Origin: Tenacibaculum discolor
Lineage (GTDB): Bacteria; Bacteroidota; Bacteroidia; Flavobacteriales; Flavobacteriaceae
Reading direction: 5' to 3'
Length of the DNA stretch: 64,000 nt
Assembly: GCF_003664185.1 (NCBI RefSeq)
Contig: NZ_RCCS01000007.1
Span: 248,001-312,000, forward strand
Part shown: positions 17,117 to 25,745 of the stretch, piece by piece
How the letters are laid out: each line of letters begins with the position of its first letter
How positions within the stretch are numbered: position 1 is the first letter of the stretch
Position numbers and translations under genes: made by a program
Notes under the pieces: model-generated
What the model was told of the DNA's origin: nothing
Databases searched by the model: none
What the model saw: the letters and a program-made list of their open reading frames with translations, nothing else

Positions 17117-17755
17117 ATGAAAAATATAAAACTTATAGCATCAATTGTAATGCTTTTTGCCTTTATAGGAACTCAACAAACATTTGCACAAGGAAAGGGT
17201 AAAGGAAAAGAAAAAAGTGTAGAGGTAAAGCAAAAAGGAAAGGATAAAGCCAAAGAAGTAAAAGAAGAACTTGAGCAAGAAGTAGAAAAAGTAAAAGAAA
17301 AAGGGAAAGACAAAGCTCAAGAAATGAAGAAGAAAAAAGAGCTGAAAGAAAAAAAGGATAAAAAACAAAGAAAAGATTCAAAGGCAGATAAGGAGAATAA
17401 AGGGAAAGGTAATGCCTATGGTCGAGATAAGAATGGTATGAGCGGGAGAGAATTTGGTAAAATGAGATCAAATGAAGCTAAGCAGAGAATTGAAGAGCAA
17501 GAAAAAAACATTCGTGACAGTGAAGGTGTTTTAAATAGAGGAAGAGAAAAGGTTAAAAAAGCTCAAGAGAGAATAAAAGAAGCTAAAGAGAATAAAGAAA
17601 TCTCTGATGAAGAAGCTAAAGAAAAGGAAGAAGTAGTTCGCAAAGCTAATGAAAGACTTAGTGAGTTAGATAAAAAGATTCAAGAGCAAAAAGAAAAAGT
17701 TAAAAAAGAGAAAGAAGCTCTAAAGAAAATATTATTTCCAGAAGATAAGAAATAG
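17117..17755 (+). CDS. Exported Lys/Glu-rich protein
   Basis: A signal peptide ends near TFAQG. The remaining ~187 residues are almost entirely Lys, Glu, Asp, Arg, Gln, Gly and Ala, with repeats of the form KGKDKAKEVKEE and KGKDKAQEMKKK, a Gly-rich centre (KGNAYGRDKNGMSGREFG) and a C-terminal coiled coil. The makeup recalls LEA-like or hydrophilin proteins and periplasmic coiled coils, but no family is recognised. The low complexity makes reading by similarity unreliable. Reverse-frame ORFs over it are composition artefacts. Confidence 0.75.
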   Translation: MKNIKLIASIVMLFAFIGTQQTFAQGKGKGKEKSVEVKQKGKDKAKEVKEELEQEVEKVKEKGKDKAQEMKKKKELKEKKDKKQRKDSKADKENKGKGNAYGRDKNGMSGREFGKMRSNEAKQRIEEQEKNIRDSEGVLNRGREKVKKAQERIKEAKENKEISDEEAKEKEEVVRKANERLSELDKKIQEQKEKVKKEKEALKKILFPEDKK

Positions 17756-17778
17756 TAATAAAATTAAATTGTAGTAAT

Positions 17779-17813
17779 AAAAAGAGGTAGTCATTAACTA
17801 TCTCTTTTTTTGT
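17779..17813 (+). terminator. Terminator after the Lys/Glu-rich protein gene
   Basis: An imperfect stem AAAGAGGTAG / CTATCTCTTT (one G-T pair) is followed by seven T. Confidence 0.65.
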
Positions 17814-18002
17814 TTTAAATGAGTCGATTTTAATTTTTTATTTAAATATTGTGGTTCATACCATCTTGTATTCAACTATTGCTTAAAAGTAAGTATGCTT
17901 GTAATTTATTTGTGTTAAAGCTATATCATATGCAGTTACATTGATATAAAATATAAGTTGAAGTAGGCTAAATAGTATTGTAAAACTATTAGTATAAAAA
18001 AG
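17814..18002. other. Intergenic stretch between two terminators
   Basis: About 190 bases separate the plus-strand operon terminator from the terminator of the minus-strand TonB-C gene. I see no ORF with support, no repeat and no clear promoter. Confidence 0.4.
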
Positions 18003-18034
18003 AAAAAGCTTCTAAATTAATTTAGAAGCTTTTC
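18003..18034. terminator. Palindromic terminator of the TonB-C gene cluster
   Basis: AAAAGCTTCTAAATT and its complement form a perfect palindrome. On the minus strand the arm ends in T after the stem, 25 bases past the stop of the TonB-C gene. Confidence 0.7.
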
Positions 18035-18058
18035 TTATATAAACACTTTTAAGAGTTG

Positions 18059-19183
18059 TTATTCATGTAATTTGAAGTTAACAGGAATGTAGTATTCAAC
18101 ATTAGCTGTCTTACCATTATGTTCTCCAGGAACAAATTTAGGTAATTTAGAAACCATTCTTTTAGCCTCTTGCTCTAATAACTGACCATTCTCAGGACCT
18201 TTCATTTTAATGTTAGTCACTTCTCCTTTTTTGTCAATTATAAAACGTACCCAAACTCTACCTTCAATGTTTTGTTGAGCTGCTGCCGCTGGATAGTTAA
18301 AGTTTCTTTGAATATGGCTAACCATTCTTTCGTTGAAACATGTTAATTTTTGCATATCAGGAACTTTTGTACAAGCTTTAAATTGAGGAATACTTTGTAC
18401 TTCCACAAACTTTACAAAATCAGTAATAACTTTCTCCTTTTTAACAACGTTAGAACTTTTTTTAGCAACAACCTTTTTTGTAGATCTTGATGAATTATTA
18501 TTAGTTGCACCAGGAGCTTTAAAAGTAATAGGAACTCCATATTTTACTTTTACAGTTCTACCATTATGTTTCCCAGGAATAAACTTAGGAAGATCATTAA
18601 TGATTCTTTCAGCTTCCTTCTCTAAAGATTCACCACCTTTAGGTCCACGCATTAGAATGTCTTCAACATTTCCTTGCTCGTTTATAGTAAATTGAACTAA
18701 AACTCTTCCTTGTATTCCAGCATCAATAGCTTCTTTCGGATAGTTAAAGTTATTAATAATGTGTTTAGTCATATTAGTTTCAAAACACTTTGCCTGCTTA
18801 ATTAATGGAACATTGTTACATTTACTAAACAAAGGAATTTCTTCTACTAAATTAAAAGGAATTTTTTCGATAGTAGAAGAGTTATCTTCTAATTCAAGTT
18901 TACCAATTAATAAAGTTTTCTTTTTAATATCAGCTACCTTTTGTGAAGAATTAATACCTCCAATAGCAGAAACCGCTTCTTTGTTCTTACGAACAACACG
19001 TCTTCTGGTAGAGACTTCAATAGATAGTTGCTTTTTTGCACCATTATCGGTGTCTTCGATTGCACATTTTGTGATACTGTTTGGATCGGCTATTTGTTCA
19101 TCTGGAGTAGTACATACTTCCTGTCCTACAGCCGCTAAAGAAAGTAGCATTGCAGCTACTACTAAGGGGAGTTTTTTAATCAT
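18059..19183 (-). CDS. Exported protein with two TonB C-terminal-like domains
   Basis: The 374-residue protein starts with a signal peptide ending near AAVGQ and contains two copies of a TonB C-terminal-like domain, about residues 115-225 and 260-373. Each copy shows IPxFxxC, xxxxCF, HIxxNFNYP, GRVxVxFxI, GP, and LPKFxPGxHNG. TonB normally passes energy from the inner membrane to outer-membrane receptors through its C-terminal domain; here there is no ExbB/ExbD neighbour and no anchor other than the N-terminal segment. Four cysteines flank the domains. It is the longest of three paralogs in a row. Confidence 0.85.
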   Translation of the reverse strand: MIKKLPLVVAAMLLSLAAVGQEVCTTPDEQIADPNSITKCAIEDTDNGAKKQLSIEVSTRRRVVRKNKEAVSAIGGINSSQKVADIKKKTLLIGKLELEDNSSTIEKIPFNLVEEIPLFSKCNNVPLIKQAKCFETNMTKHIINNFNYPKEAIDAGIQGRVLVQFTINEQGNVEDILMRGPKGGESLEKEAERIINDLPKFIPGKHNGRTVKVKYGVPITFKAPGATNNNSSRSTKKVVAKKSSNVVKKEKVITDFVKFVEVQSIPQFKACTKVPDMQKLTCFNERMVSHIQRNFNYPAAAAQQNIEGRVWVRFIIDKKGEVTNIKMKGPENGQLLEQEAKRMVSKLPKFVPGEHNGKTANVEYYIPVNFKLHE

Positions 19184-19330
19184 TGTGCTCTAATTTTAAG
19201 TGTTTGGTGAAGTTAATTAAACGTTAACTAACGCTGTAAATATAAATAAAAAATAGAATATAACAAATTTATTCTGTTATTCAGTTAACTAAAGTATTAT
19301 TTACAGAAATAATAATGAATAAAATTAGTT

Positions 19331-19993
19331 TTATGGAACTTTAAAAATTATGGGGAGAGCATACTTTACATTCACAAAACTACCCTTATGACTACCAGGG
19401 ATAAAGTGAGGAAGAGAAGCAATTAGTCTATGTGCCTCCTTTTTTAAAAGATCACTGTTTTTAGGTCCTTTTTTCTTAATATCAACAACATTTCCTTCCT
19501 TGTCAATAGTAAATTGTACCAGAATTTTTCCTTCAATTTTTTTTCTTAAAGCTTCCTTTGGGTAATCAAAATTTCTAACAATGTGTTTTATCATTTCTTT
19601 TTCAAAACACTTTGATTGTTGTAAAATAGGAGTTTTTTTACACTCGTCAAATAGAGGTATTTGTTCAACTAAGTGAAAAGGAATCTTATCTAGAGAAGTT
19701 AGAATATCTTCTTTTATATTTAACTTTTGAACAAGAGTGTTTTTACTTTTAATTTCTTCAACTTTATTTGATTTAGTTGAAATAGCATTTGCTTTTCTAA
19801 GTTTACGATGTCTTTTTCTTGTCGAAATCTCTTTAGTTTTTTCTGTTTCTAGAGCTTCTTTTACATCTTCTATAGAACATTTGGTAATGCTAATAGTATT
19901 CAGGTCTTGGTAATTTTCATTAGGAGTTTCACATTTTTCTTGAGAATAAGAAAATGATATTGAAAATAAAAAAAAGGTAAAGATATGTTTCAT
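19331..19993 (-). CDS. Exported TonB C-terminal-like domain protein, paralog 2
   Basis: The 220-residue protein has a signal peptide (ending near SFSYSQ), then a CETPNEN...KCSIED motif shared with its neighbours, a basic linker and one TonB-C-like domain (about 105-219) with IPLFDECKKTP, KHIVRNFDYPKEAL, ILVQFTIDKEGNVVDI and LPHFIPGSHKG. It is closest to the first domain of the gene downstream. It lies 147 bases before that gene and 73 bases after paralog 3, so the three may be co-transcribed. Confidence 0.82.
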   Translation of the reverse strand: MKHIFTFFLFSISFSYSQEKCETPNENYQDLNTISITKCSIEDVKEALETEKTKEISTRKRHRKLRKANAISTKSNKVEEIKSKNTLVQKLNIKEDILTSLDKIPFHLVEQIPLFDECKKTPILQQSKCFEKEMIKHIVRNFDYPKEALRKKIEGKILVQFTIDKEGNVVDIKKKGPKNSDLLKKEAHRLIASLPHFIPGSHKGSFVNVKYALPIIFKVP

Positions 19994-20066
19994 TTGTGTG
20001 TGTTAAAGAGGAATTTTAAGGAGCACGAAAATAAAATTATCTGAAAACCTAGATAAATATCTTATA

Positions 20067-20735
20067 TTAATTTAAGATTAAATTTATAGGGAAAGAGTAA
20101 GTAACATCCACAGGAATTCCTTTTTCTTTACCAGATTCTAACTGAGGTAGTTTGTTGATGATTCGATTAATCTCATTAGTAATAACTTTACTTGGTTTAG
20201 AACTAACTACTTGAATGTTTTTTGGATTACCATAAATGTCTATAGTAAATTGAATTAAAATTCTACCATGTATACCTTCTTCTGAGAAGACTTCAGGAAA
20301 ATAATTCTTTGAAAAATGCTTTTGCATACTGTCTTTAAAACATTTTTTTGCTTTTTCGTTAGAGCTATTTTTACATTTAGGAAATAACGGAACTTCTTCA
20401 ACTACAGAGAATAAAACTTCTTTAGTTTGAGATTTTAAAGAGTTTTTTATTGATAAATCATTAGTTGTCGTAGTAATAGAAATTTTAGAAGAAGCATTTA
20501 AGCTTGATTGACTTTTTTGTGGTAATTTTCTTGTTTTTTTTATCCTATTTCTAACAATTAGTGTTTTTGTAGTTCTTTCTCTTGGATTTTGCTTTTCATT
20601 AACAATATTGCATTTGTTTACACTTATAATATTTAAATCAATAGTATTGTCTTCTTTTGTTGTACATACTTCTTGCGCTATTACTGTAATAGACGATGTA
20701 ATAAGAAATGTTAAAAAAAGTAAAATTGTTTTCAT
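20067..20735 (-). CDS. Exported TonB C-terminal-like domain protein, diverged paralog 3
   Basis: The start is taken at the ATG at 20735, giving MKTILLFLTFLITSS, a proper signal peptide; an ORF start at 20771 would place 12 polar residues before it. The mature part has the shared QEVCTTKED and NKCNI motifs, a basic linker and one TonB-C-like domain (IHGRILIQFTIDIYGNP). The GPK and FIPG motifs kept in the other two paralogs are lost (VSSKP and QLESG instead), so this copy is diverging in function or decaying. Confidence 0.75.
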   Translation of the reverse strand: MKTILLFLTFLITSSITVIAQEVCTTKEDNTIDLNIISVNKCNIVNEKQNPRERTTKTLIVRNRIKKTRKLPQKSQSSLNASSKISITTTTNDLSIKNSLKSQTKEVLFSVVEEVPLFPKCKNSSNEKAKKCFKDSMQKHFSKNYFPEVFSEEGIHGRILIQFTIDIYGNPKNIQVVSSKPSKVITNEINRIINKLPQLESGKEKGIPVDVTYSFPINLILN

Positions 20736-20877
20736 AGGACTAAAGAGCTTGTTTGTTGACGTAAAAATCATTCTTTTTTACTCTTTTGCTCTTAAGTAAT
20801 TATGATAAATCTATTAAGTAATATGTTCTTTAATGTTATGAATATTAAATAAATATTAAGTGAAATTAGAGCATAAA

Positions 20878-20905
20878 AAAGCCTCCATAAATTATGAAGG
20901 CTTTA
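20878..20905 (-). terminator. Terminator of the cyclophilin-FKBP gene
   Basis: The stem AAAGCCT(C)CATAA / TTATG(A)AGGCTTT has one internal mismatch. On the minus strand it is followed by a T run. It lies 27 bases past the stop. Confidence 0.7.
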
Positions 20906-20931
20906 CTAATTATATAATATATTGTATGTTA

Positions 20932-21861
20932 CTACTTTACATTCATTAACTCTACATCAAAAATTAAGGTTGCATTAGGAGGAATTACACCACCAGCACC
21001 TTGTGCACCATATGCTAAGTCTGAAGGAATTACTAAACGAGCTTTGTCACCAACTTTTAACAATTGAATACCTTCATCCCAACCAGGGATTACTTGACCG
21101 ACACCGATAGCAAAATCGATAGGTTGTTTACGTTTGTATGATGAATCAAATACAGTTCCGTCTAATAACTGACCTTTGTAGTGTACAGAAACCATAGCTC
21201 CTTTAGTAGCTTGTTTTCCGTCTCCGTTTTGTAAGATTTTATAACGTAATCCGCTTGGAGTTTCATCGTACCCAGCAGCTACTTGATCTAATAATTCTTT
21301 TTGTTTAGCTTTTGCTTCAGCTTCACGTTTTTCACGAGCTCCTTCAAAAGTTCTAAAAGCTTCTACTGCATTAAAAGCTTCAGCAGCATCACCAACACGT
21401 ATAATTTCTACATCCATAGTATCGTCTTGAGCAATCGCATCAACAACATCTTGTCCTTCTACAACACTACCAAAAACAGTATGCTTACCGTCTAACCAAG
21501 GAGTAGCAACATGTGTAATAAAAAATTGAGAACCGTTTGTTCCAGGTCCTGCATTAGCCATTGATAATTTTCCTGGAGCATCGTGCTTTAATTCAGGGTG
21601 AATCTCATCATCAAATTTATAACCAGGGTTTCCTGTACCTGTTCCTTGAGGGCAACCACCTTGAATCATAAAGTCAGCAATTACACGGTGAAACTTTAAA
21701 CCGTTGTAATAAGGAGTTCCTTGTGGTTTTGCTGAGTTTTCTAAGTTACCTTCTGCTAAAGCAACAAAGTTACCTACAGTTCCAGGAGTTTTTTCATATT
21801 CTAAGTTTACTAAAATATCACCTTTTGGAGTGATGAACTTTGCATAAATTCCGTTATCCAT
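20932..21861 (-). CDS. Cyclophilin-FKBP fusion peptidylprolyl isomerase
   Basis: Two unrelated prolyl isomerase folds lie in one 309-residue chain. Residues about 1-165 are cyclophilin, with FHRV at 57-60 (catalytic Arg59), NGSQFFIT at 109-116 and Trp122. Residues 170-195 are a charged helix linker. Residues about 200-309 are FKBP, with YKG at 228-230, FDSS at 238-241, VIPGWDEG at 257-264 and [13 protein letters not shown] near the end. There is no signal peptide, so a cytosolic folding role is inferred. Dual-family immunophilins of this order are known but uncommon. Confidence 0.93.
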   Translation of the reverse strand: MDNGIYAKFITPKGDILVNLEYEKTPGTVGNFVALAEGNLENSAKPQGTPYYNGLKFHRVIADFMIQGGCPQGTGTGNPGYKFDDEIHPELKHDAPGKLSMANAGPGTNGSQFFITHVATPWLDGKHTVFGSVVEGQDVVDAIAQDDTMDVEIIRVGDAAEAFNAVEAFRTFEGAREKREAEAKAKQKELLDQVAAGYDETPSGLRYKILQNGDGKQATKGAMVSVHYKGQLLDGTVFDSSYKRKQPIDFAIGVGQVIPGWDEGIQLLKVGDKARLVIPSDLAYGAQGAGGVIPPNATLIFDVELMNVK

Positions 21862-21972
21862 TTTTCTCTTGTTTATTTATATATGTACGATTCCTATATC
21901 CAAAATTTAGGAAAAAAAGAATCTTAAATTATTAAAATAGCTAAATCATTGTTTTTCTTAGCAATGACAAAG

Positions 21973-23538
21973 TTAGTTTTTTACTGATAAAGTTGAAAGG
22001 TTAAAGCTTAAACCTATGTTAATGTTGTTTGAATTGACATTACCGAAAGGAGAATTATATCTACCCCCAGAAGCAATTATAGAAACATGGTTAACTATAT
22101 CGTAACTCAACCCAATTGTAGGACGAATTATAATTCCTTCGTCAGTATCTACACCAGCACCTCCACCAGCACCAGCCATAATTTCTATAAAACCACGCGC
22201 TTTATTATTAAAAAAATAAGGACTGTATATACCACCGCCAACTAATCCGTGAGCATAACCACCAGAACGACCATCGTAAGCAAAACCAGCTTCTCCTGCA
22301 ACATACAATGAATGATTCAAGTCATAATTAACTTTAAAACCAATTAATTGCAAGTCAATTTCAGTAGCGTTTAAAAGGTCATCTGTTTTAGCAACATCAA
22401 AATAACTTTGATTTTGTACTTCAAAACGTAACCCTTTTGTATTGTAAGTGTTATTTTCTTCAGAAGATACTCCGCCGTTTAATCCGAAGTATTTTAATCC
22501 AAAACCGAAGGTATATGCTTCTAAATCACCAGCTATAGCACGATAGTAACCTCCATGGCCACTAATAGCAATATTTTTAAATATCTTTAAATCGATACCT
22601 GCAGAAGGGTAAATCATCAATCCGCCTTCAGGAGCCACACGACCACCAGCAGCACCAACTCCTAATTTCCCGAAGATATTAATGTATTTTGATTGATACG
22701 GATGATATCCCGCACCAACAAATAAATCCATAAAACCAGCGCGTAAACCTTTATAAATAGCATCAGTATGAGCAAATAAGAAGGTGTTTTCGTTCAAATA
22801 TTTTTGATACTCAAAACCGATAACATATAATGTTTCTGTAAGAGGTTCTTGATTATTGGCGTCATCTTTCCTAGAATTACCAATAGGTTTAAAGAAATCA
22901 AAACGGACTTGTTGTACATTTTTTACTGCAGGTTTGCTCCAAAAACTATCTGGAGAAAGGTTGTCCGCTACAAATTTTTGATGCGCTTTATCGTAGTCAG
23001 TAAAACGTAAAATACTTGGTATTTCTACAAAGAATGAAACTGAATTACTCTTTATTTCTCCTGATAAAAAGTTAACGTGACTATATTGTATTCCAAAGGA
23101 ATAATCATTCTTTTTATATTGCAATCCTACATTAGGATTGATAAATCCGCCATCGTTTACCAAGTAACGATATCCGCCACCTCCACCGAAGTGGAAGTTG
23201 GCATCAATATATAAATTTTTGTATAGTTGTTTATTTATTCCCAATTCAGCTCCTAAGGTAAATAATCCACCTTGATCTCCAGTTACTGCAAAATGGAATC
23301 CAGCTCCACCGTATAGCCAATCGTTAATAGGAATTTGGTAGTGTAAACCAGTTAGTCCCATCGTTGGTTTTAAGCTAGGAAATTCATCCGTAGGCATTTC
23401 AACAGGAATAAAATTCAACCGAACTTTATTGTGTAATTCTTTTCCCTGTAAACTCGATAAACTCTCTTGACCGTGTATTGAGGAAAAAGAGAAAAAAGAG
23501 AAAAGAAAAAATACTATGTAGTGTTTTTTAGAATTCAC
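21973..23538 (-). CDS. Predicted outer-membrane barrel protein
   Basis: The 521-residue protein has a signal peptide (ending near SIHGQ) and then many short amphipathic strands with Gly/Tyr/Phe-rich turns (FHFGGGGGYRYL, GAGAGGGAGVDTDEG), as in outer-membrane barrels. It appears to have two halves with a similar rise of LYGGAGFHFAVTGDQGG-like and LYVAGEAGFAYDGRSGG-like segments, which suggests an internal duplication. The start is a GTG that overlaps the prfC stop by 11 bases, which points to translational coupling. No named family is recognised. Confidence 0.75.
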   Translation of the reverse strand: MNSKKHYIVFFLFSFFSFSSIHGQESLSSLQGKELHNKVRLNFIPVEMPTDEFPSLKPTMGLTGLHYQIPINDWLYGGAGFHFAVTGDQGGLFTLGAELGINKQLYKNLYIDANFHFGGGGGYRYLVNDGGFINPNVGLQYKKNDYSFGIQYSHVNFLSGEIKSNSVSFFVEIPSILRFTDYDKAHQKFVADNLSPDSFWSKPAVKNVQQVRFDFFKPIGNSRKDDANNQEPLTETLYVIGFEYQKYLNENTFLFAHTDAIYKGLRAGFMDLFVGAGYHPYQSKYINIFGKLGVGAAGGRVAPEGGLMIYPSAGIDLKIFKNIAISGHGGYYRAIAGDLEAYTFGFGLKYFGLNGGVSSEENNTYNTKGLRFEVQNQSYFDVAKTDDLLNATEIDLQLIGFKVNYDLNHSLYVAGEAGFAYDGRSGGYAHGLVGGGIYSPYFFNNKARGFIEIMAGAGGGAGVDTDEGIIIRPTIGLSYDIVNHVSIIASGGRYNSPFGNVNSNNINIGLSFNLSTLSVKN

Positions 23539-25114
23539 TAGTGAAATGTAATTTTACCGTAGGGTATTTACTTTGTGTCATTTGAATTGTAAAAGGAGAG
23601 TCGGCTAAAAATACTAACTGACCTTGTTTGTCTTTAGCTAAATAACGTTGTTTTACACGTTTAAACTCTTTGAATTCTTCATTTTTAGGGTCTTCTGGTT
23701 CAACCCAACAGGCTTTGTGTACAGCAATATTTTCATAAGAACATTTAGCTCCATATTCATGCTCTAAACGATACTGAATTACCTCATACTGTAAAGCTCC
23801 TACAGTACCAATAATTCTTCTTCCATTCATTTCCATTGTAAATAACTGCGCAACTCCTTCGTCCATTAGTTGATCTAAACCTTTGTATAATTGTTTAGCT
23901 TTCATTGGGTCAGCATTGTTTACATAACGGAAATGTTCTGGAGAGAAACTAGGAATTCCTTTGAAGTTTAATTGCTCTCCTTCAGTTAAGGTATCTCCAA
24001 TTTTAAAGTTTCCTGTATCGTGTAAACCAACAATATCTCCAGGGAAAGATTCTTCAACGATTTCTTTCTTTTCAGCAAAAAATGCATTAGGGCTAGAAAA
24101 TTTTACTTTCTTACCATTACGAACATGTAAGTAAGGGGTATTTCTTTTAAAAGTTCCAGAAACAATCTTCACGAAAGCTAAACGATCACGGTGTTTAGGA
24201 TCCATATTTGCATGAATCTTAAATACGAATCCAGTTAGTTTTTCTTCTTTTGAATCAACTAAACGTTCTTCTGCTTGTTTTGGTTGTGGGTTTGGAGCAA
24301 TATCAATAAAGCAATCTAATAATTCCTTCACTCCAAAGTTGTTTAAAGCGGAACCAAAGAAAACAGGCTGTAAATCTCCATTTACATAAGCTTCTTGATC
24401 AAACTCTGGGTATACTTCATTTACTAATTCTAATTCCTCACGAAGTGTATTTGCAGAATTTTCTCCAACAATTTTATCTAGCTCAGGATTATCTATATCA
24501 TCAAATTCAACACCTTCAGAAATGGTTTGTTTATTGTCTCCAGAAAATATATTTAGTTTCTTTTCCCAAATATTATAAATTCCTTTAAAGTCGTATCCCA
24601 TTCCGATAGGGAAACTTAAAGGAGTTACTTTTAAACCTAATTTTTGCTCAACTTCATCTAATAAGTCAAAAGCATCTTTACCTTCACGATCTAATTTGTT
24701 GATAAAAACAATCATCGGAATTTTACGCATACGACAAACCTCTACTAATTTTTCGGTTTGTTCCTCAACCCCTTTTGCAACATCAATAACTACAATAACA
24801 CTATCAACCGCAGTTAAAGTTCTAAAGGTATCTTCAGCAAAATCCTTGTGACCAGGTGTATCAAGAATGTTTATTTTCTTGTCTTTATAAATGAAAGCTA
24901 ATACAGAAGTGGCTACCGAGATACCACGTTGGCGTTCAATTTCCATAAAATCGGAAGTAGCTCCCTTTTTAATTTTGTTATTTTTTACCGCACCAGCTTC
25001 TTGAATTGCTCCACCAAAAAGTAATAACTTTTCAGTTAGGGTAGTTTTACCAGCATCGGGATGTGATATAATTCCGAATGTACGTCTCTTCTGTATTTCT
25101 TCTAAAAAACTCAT
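23528..25114 (-). CDS. prfC: Peptide chain release factor 3
   Basis: RF3 is the GTPase that removes RF1/RF2 from the ribosome after termination. The 528 residues fit the family. The P-loop is SHPDAGKTTLTEKL at 17-30, switch II is LDTPGHKDF, and NKLDREGKD follows; RQRGISV precedes. The C-terminal part contains the RF3-specific MDEGVAQLF and IGTVGALQYEVIQYRL segments. It has a good promoter and is followed by an overlapping outer-membrane protein gene. Confidence 0.96.
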   Translation of the reverse strand: MSFLEEIQKRRTFGIISHPDAGKTTLTEKLLLFGGAIQEAGAVKNNKIKKGATSDFMEIERQRGISVATSVLAFIYKDKKINILDTPGHKDFAEDTFRTLTAVDSVIVVIDVAKGVEEQTEKLVEVCRMRKIPMIVFINKLDREGKDAFDLLDEVEQKLGLKVTPLSFPIGMGYDFKGIYNIWEKKLNIFSGDNKQTISEGVEFDDIDNPELDKIVGENSANTLREELELVNEVYPEFDQEAYVNGDLQPVFFGSALNNFGVKELLDCFIDIAPNPQPKQAEERLVDSKEEKLTGFVFKIHANMDPKHRDRLAFVKIVSGTFKRNTPYLHVRNGKKVKFSSPNAFFAEKKEIVEESFPGDIVGLHDTGNFKIGDTLTEGEQLNFKGIPSFSPEHFRYVNNADPMKAKQLYKGLDQLMDEGVAQLFTMEMNGRRIIGTVGALQYEVIQYRLEHEYGAKCSYENIAVHKACWVEPEDPKNEEFKEFKRVKQRYLAKDKQGQLVFLADSPFTIQMTQSKYPTVKLHFTSEF

Positions 25115-25132
25115 CTATAAATTTTAAGGTTG

Positions 25133-25163
25133 CAAAGATACATTTTAAAGCGAACTGTTCAAA
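25133..25163 (-). promoter_or_regulatory. prfC promoter
   Basis: On the minus strand TTTTG is followed 19 bases later by TATCTTTG, a good match to the flavobacterial TTTG-N17-20-TAnnTTTG promoter. The -7 box ends 18 bases before the prfC ATG. Confidence 0.6.
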
Positions 25164-25175
25164 AGGTTTTAATTG

Positions 25176-25203
25176 TTGAACTGGTCTCAATTTCGTAAGT
25201 TTG
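25176..25203 (+). promoter_or_regulatory. idi operon promoter
   Basis: TTG at 25176 and TAAGTTTG at 25196-25203 are 17 bases apart, a full match to the flavobacterial promoter. It lies 19 bases before the idi ATG and is back to back with the prfC promoter. Confidence 0.6.
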
Positions 25204-25222
25204 CTTTTCGTAAATTTTCTAG

Positions 25223-25744
25223 ATGAAAGAGCAAGTAATTTTAGTTGATCAGCAAGACAATCCGATAGGATTAATGGAAAAGATTGAGGCACATGAAAAA
25301 GCTTTACTACACAGGGCATTTTCGGTATTTGTTTTTAATGATAAAAATGAATTGATGTTGCAACAACGTGCTGCTGAAAAATATCATTCACCTTTATTAT
25401 GGACAAATACTTGTTGTTCACACCAAAGAGATGGAGAGTCGAATATAGAGGCTGGAAAACGTAGGCTACAAGAGGAAATGGGATTTTCTTGTGAGTTAGA
25501 AGAGGTGTTTTCTTTTATCTATAAAGCACCATTTGATAATGGTTTGACAGAACATGAATATGATCATGTAATGATTGGTAGATTTAACGACGAACCTATT
25601 GTAAACCCAGAAGAAGTAGCTTCATATAAATGGATGCCTTTAGAAGAGGTGAAAAATGATATAGAAAATCATCCAGAAGAATATACAGCTTGGTTTAAAA
25701 TAATTTTTAAAGAATCTTACGATAAAATATCTAAGTATATTTAA
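25223..25744 (+). CDS. idi: Isopentenyl-diphosphate delta-isomerase (type 1)
   Basis: The enzyme interconverts IPP and DMAPP for isoprenoid synthesis, including the menaquinone side chain. The 173-residue Nudix-like protein shows His24 and His30, Cys65 and His67 in NTCCSHQR, the Nudix-like stretch RRLQEEMGF and metal-binding Glu110 and Glu112 in EHEYDHVMIG. It starts an operon with a pterin enzyme one base downstream and manA. Confidence 0.95.
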   Translation: MKEQVILVDQQDNPIGLMEKIEAHEKALLHRAFSVFVFNDKNELMLQQRAAEKYHSPLLWTNTCCSHQRDGESNIEAGKRRLQEEMGFSCELEEVFSFIYKAPFDNGLTEHEYDHVMIGRFNDEPIVNPEEVASYKWMPLEEVKNDIENHPEEYTAWFKIIFKESYDKISKYI

Positions 25745-25745
25745 T

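Noticed and set aside
17141-17471. Phe/Leu-rich reverse ORFs over the Lys/Glu-rich protein
   Set aside because: AAA/GAA-rich codons read in reverse give TTT/TTC/CTT and thus a false membrane-like protein.
25047-25319. Minus-strand ORF across the prfC-idi promoters
   Set aside because: It overlaps two divergent promoters and the idi coding start; composition is that of an antisense shadow.
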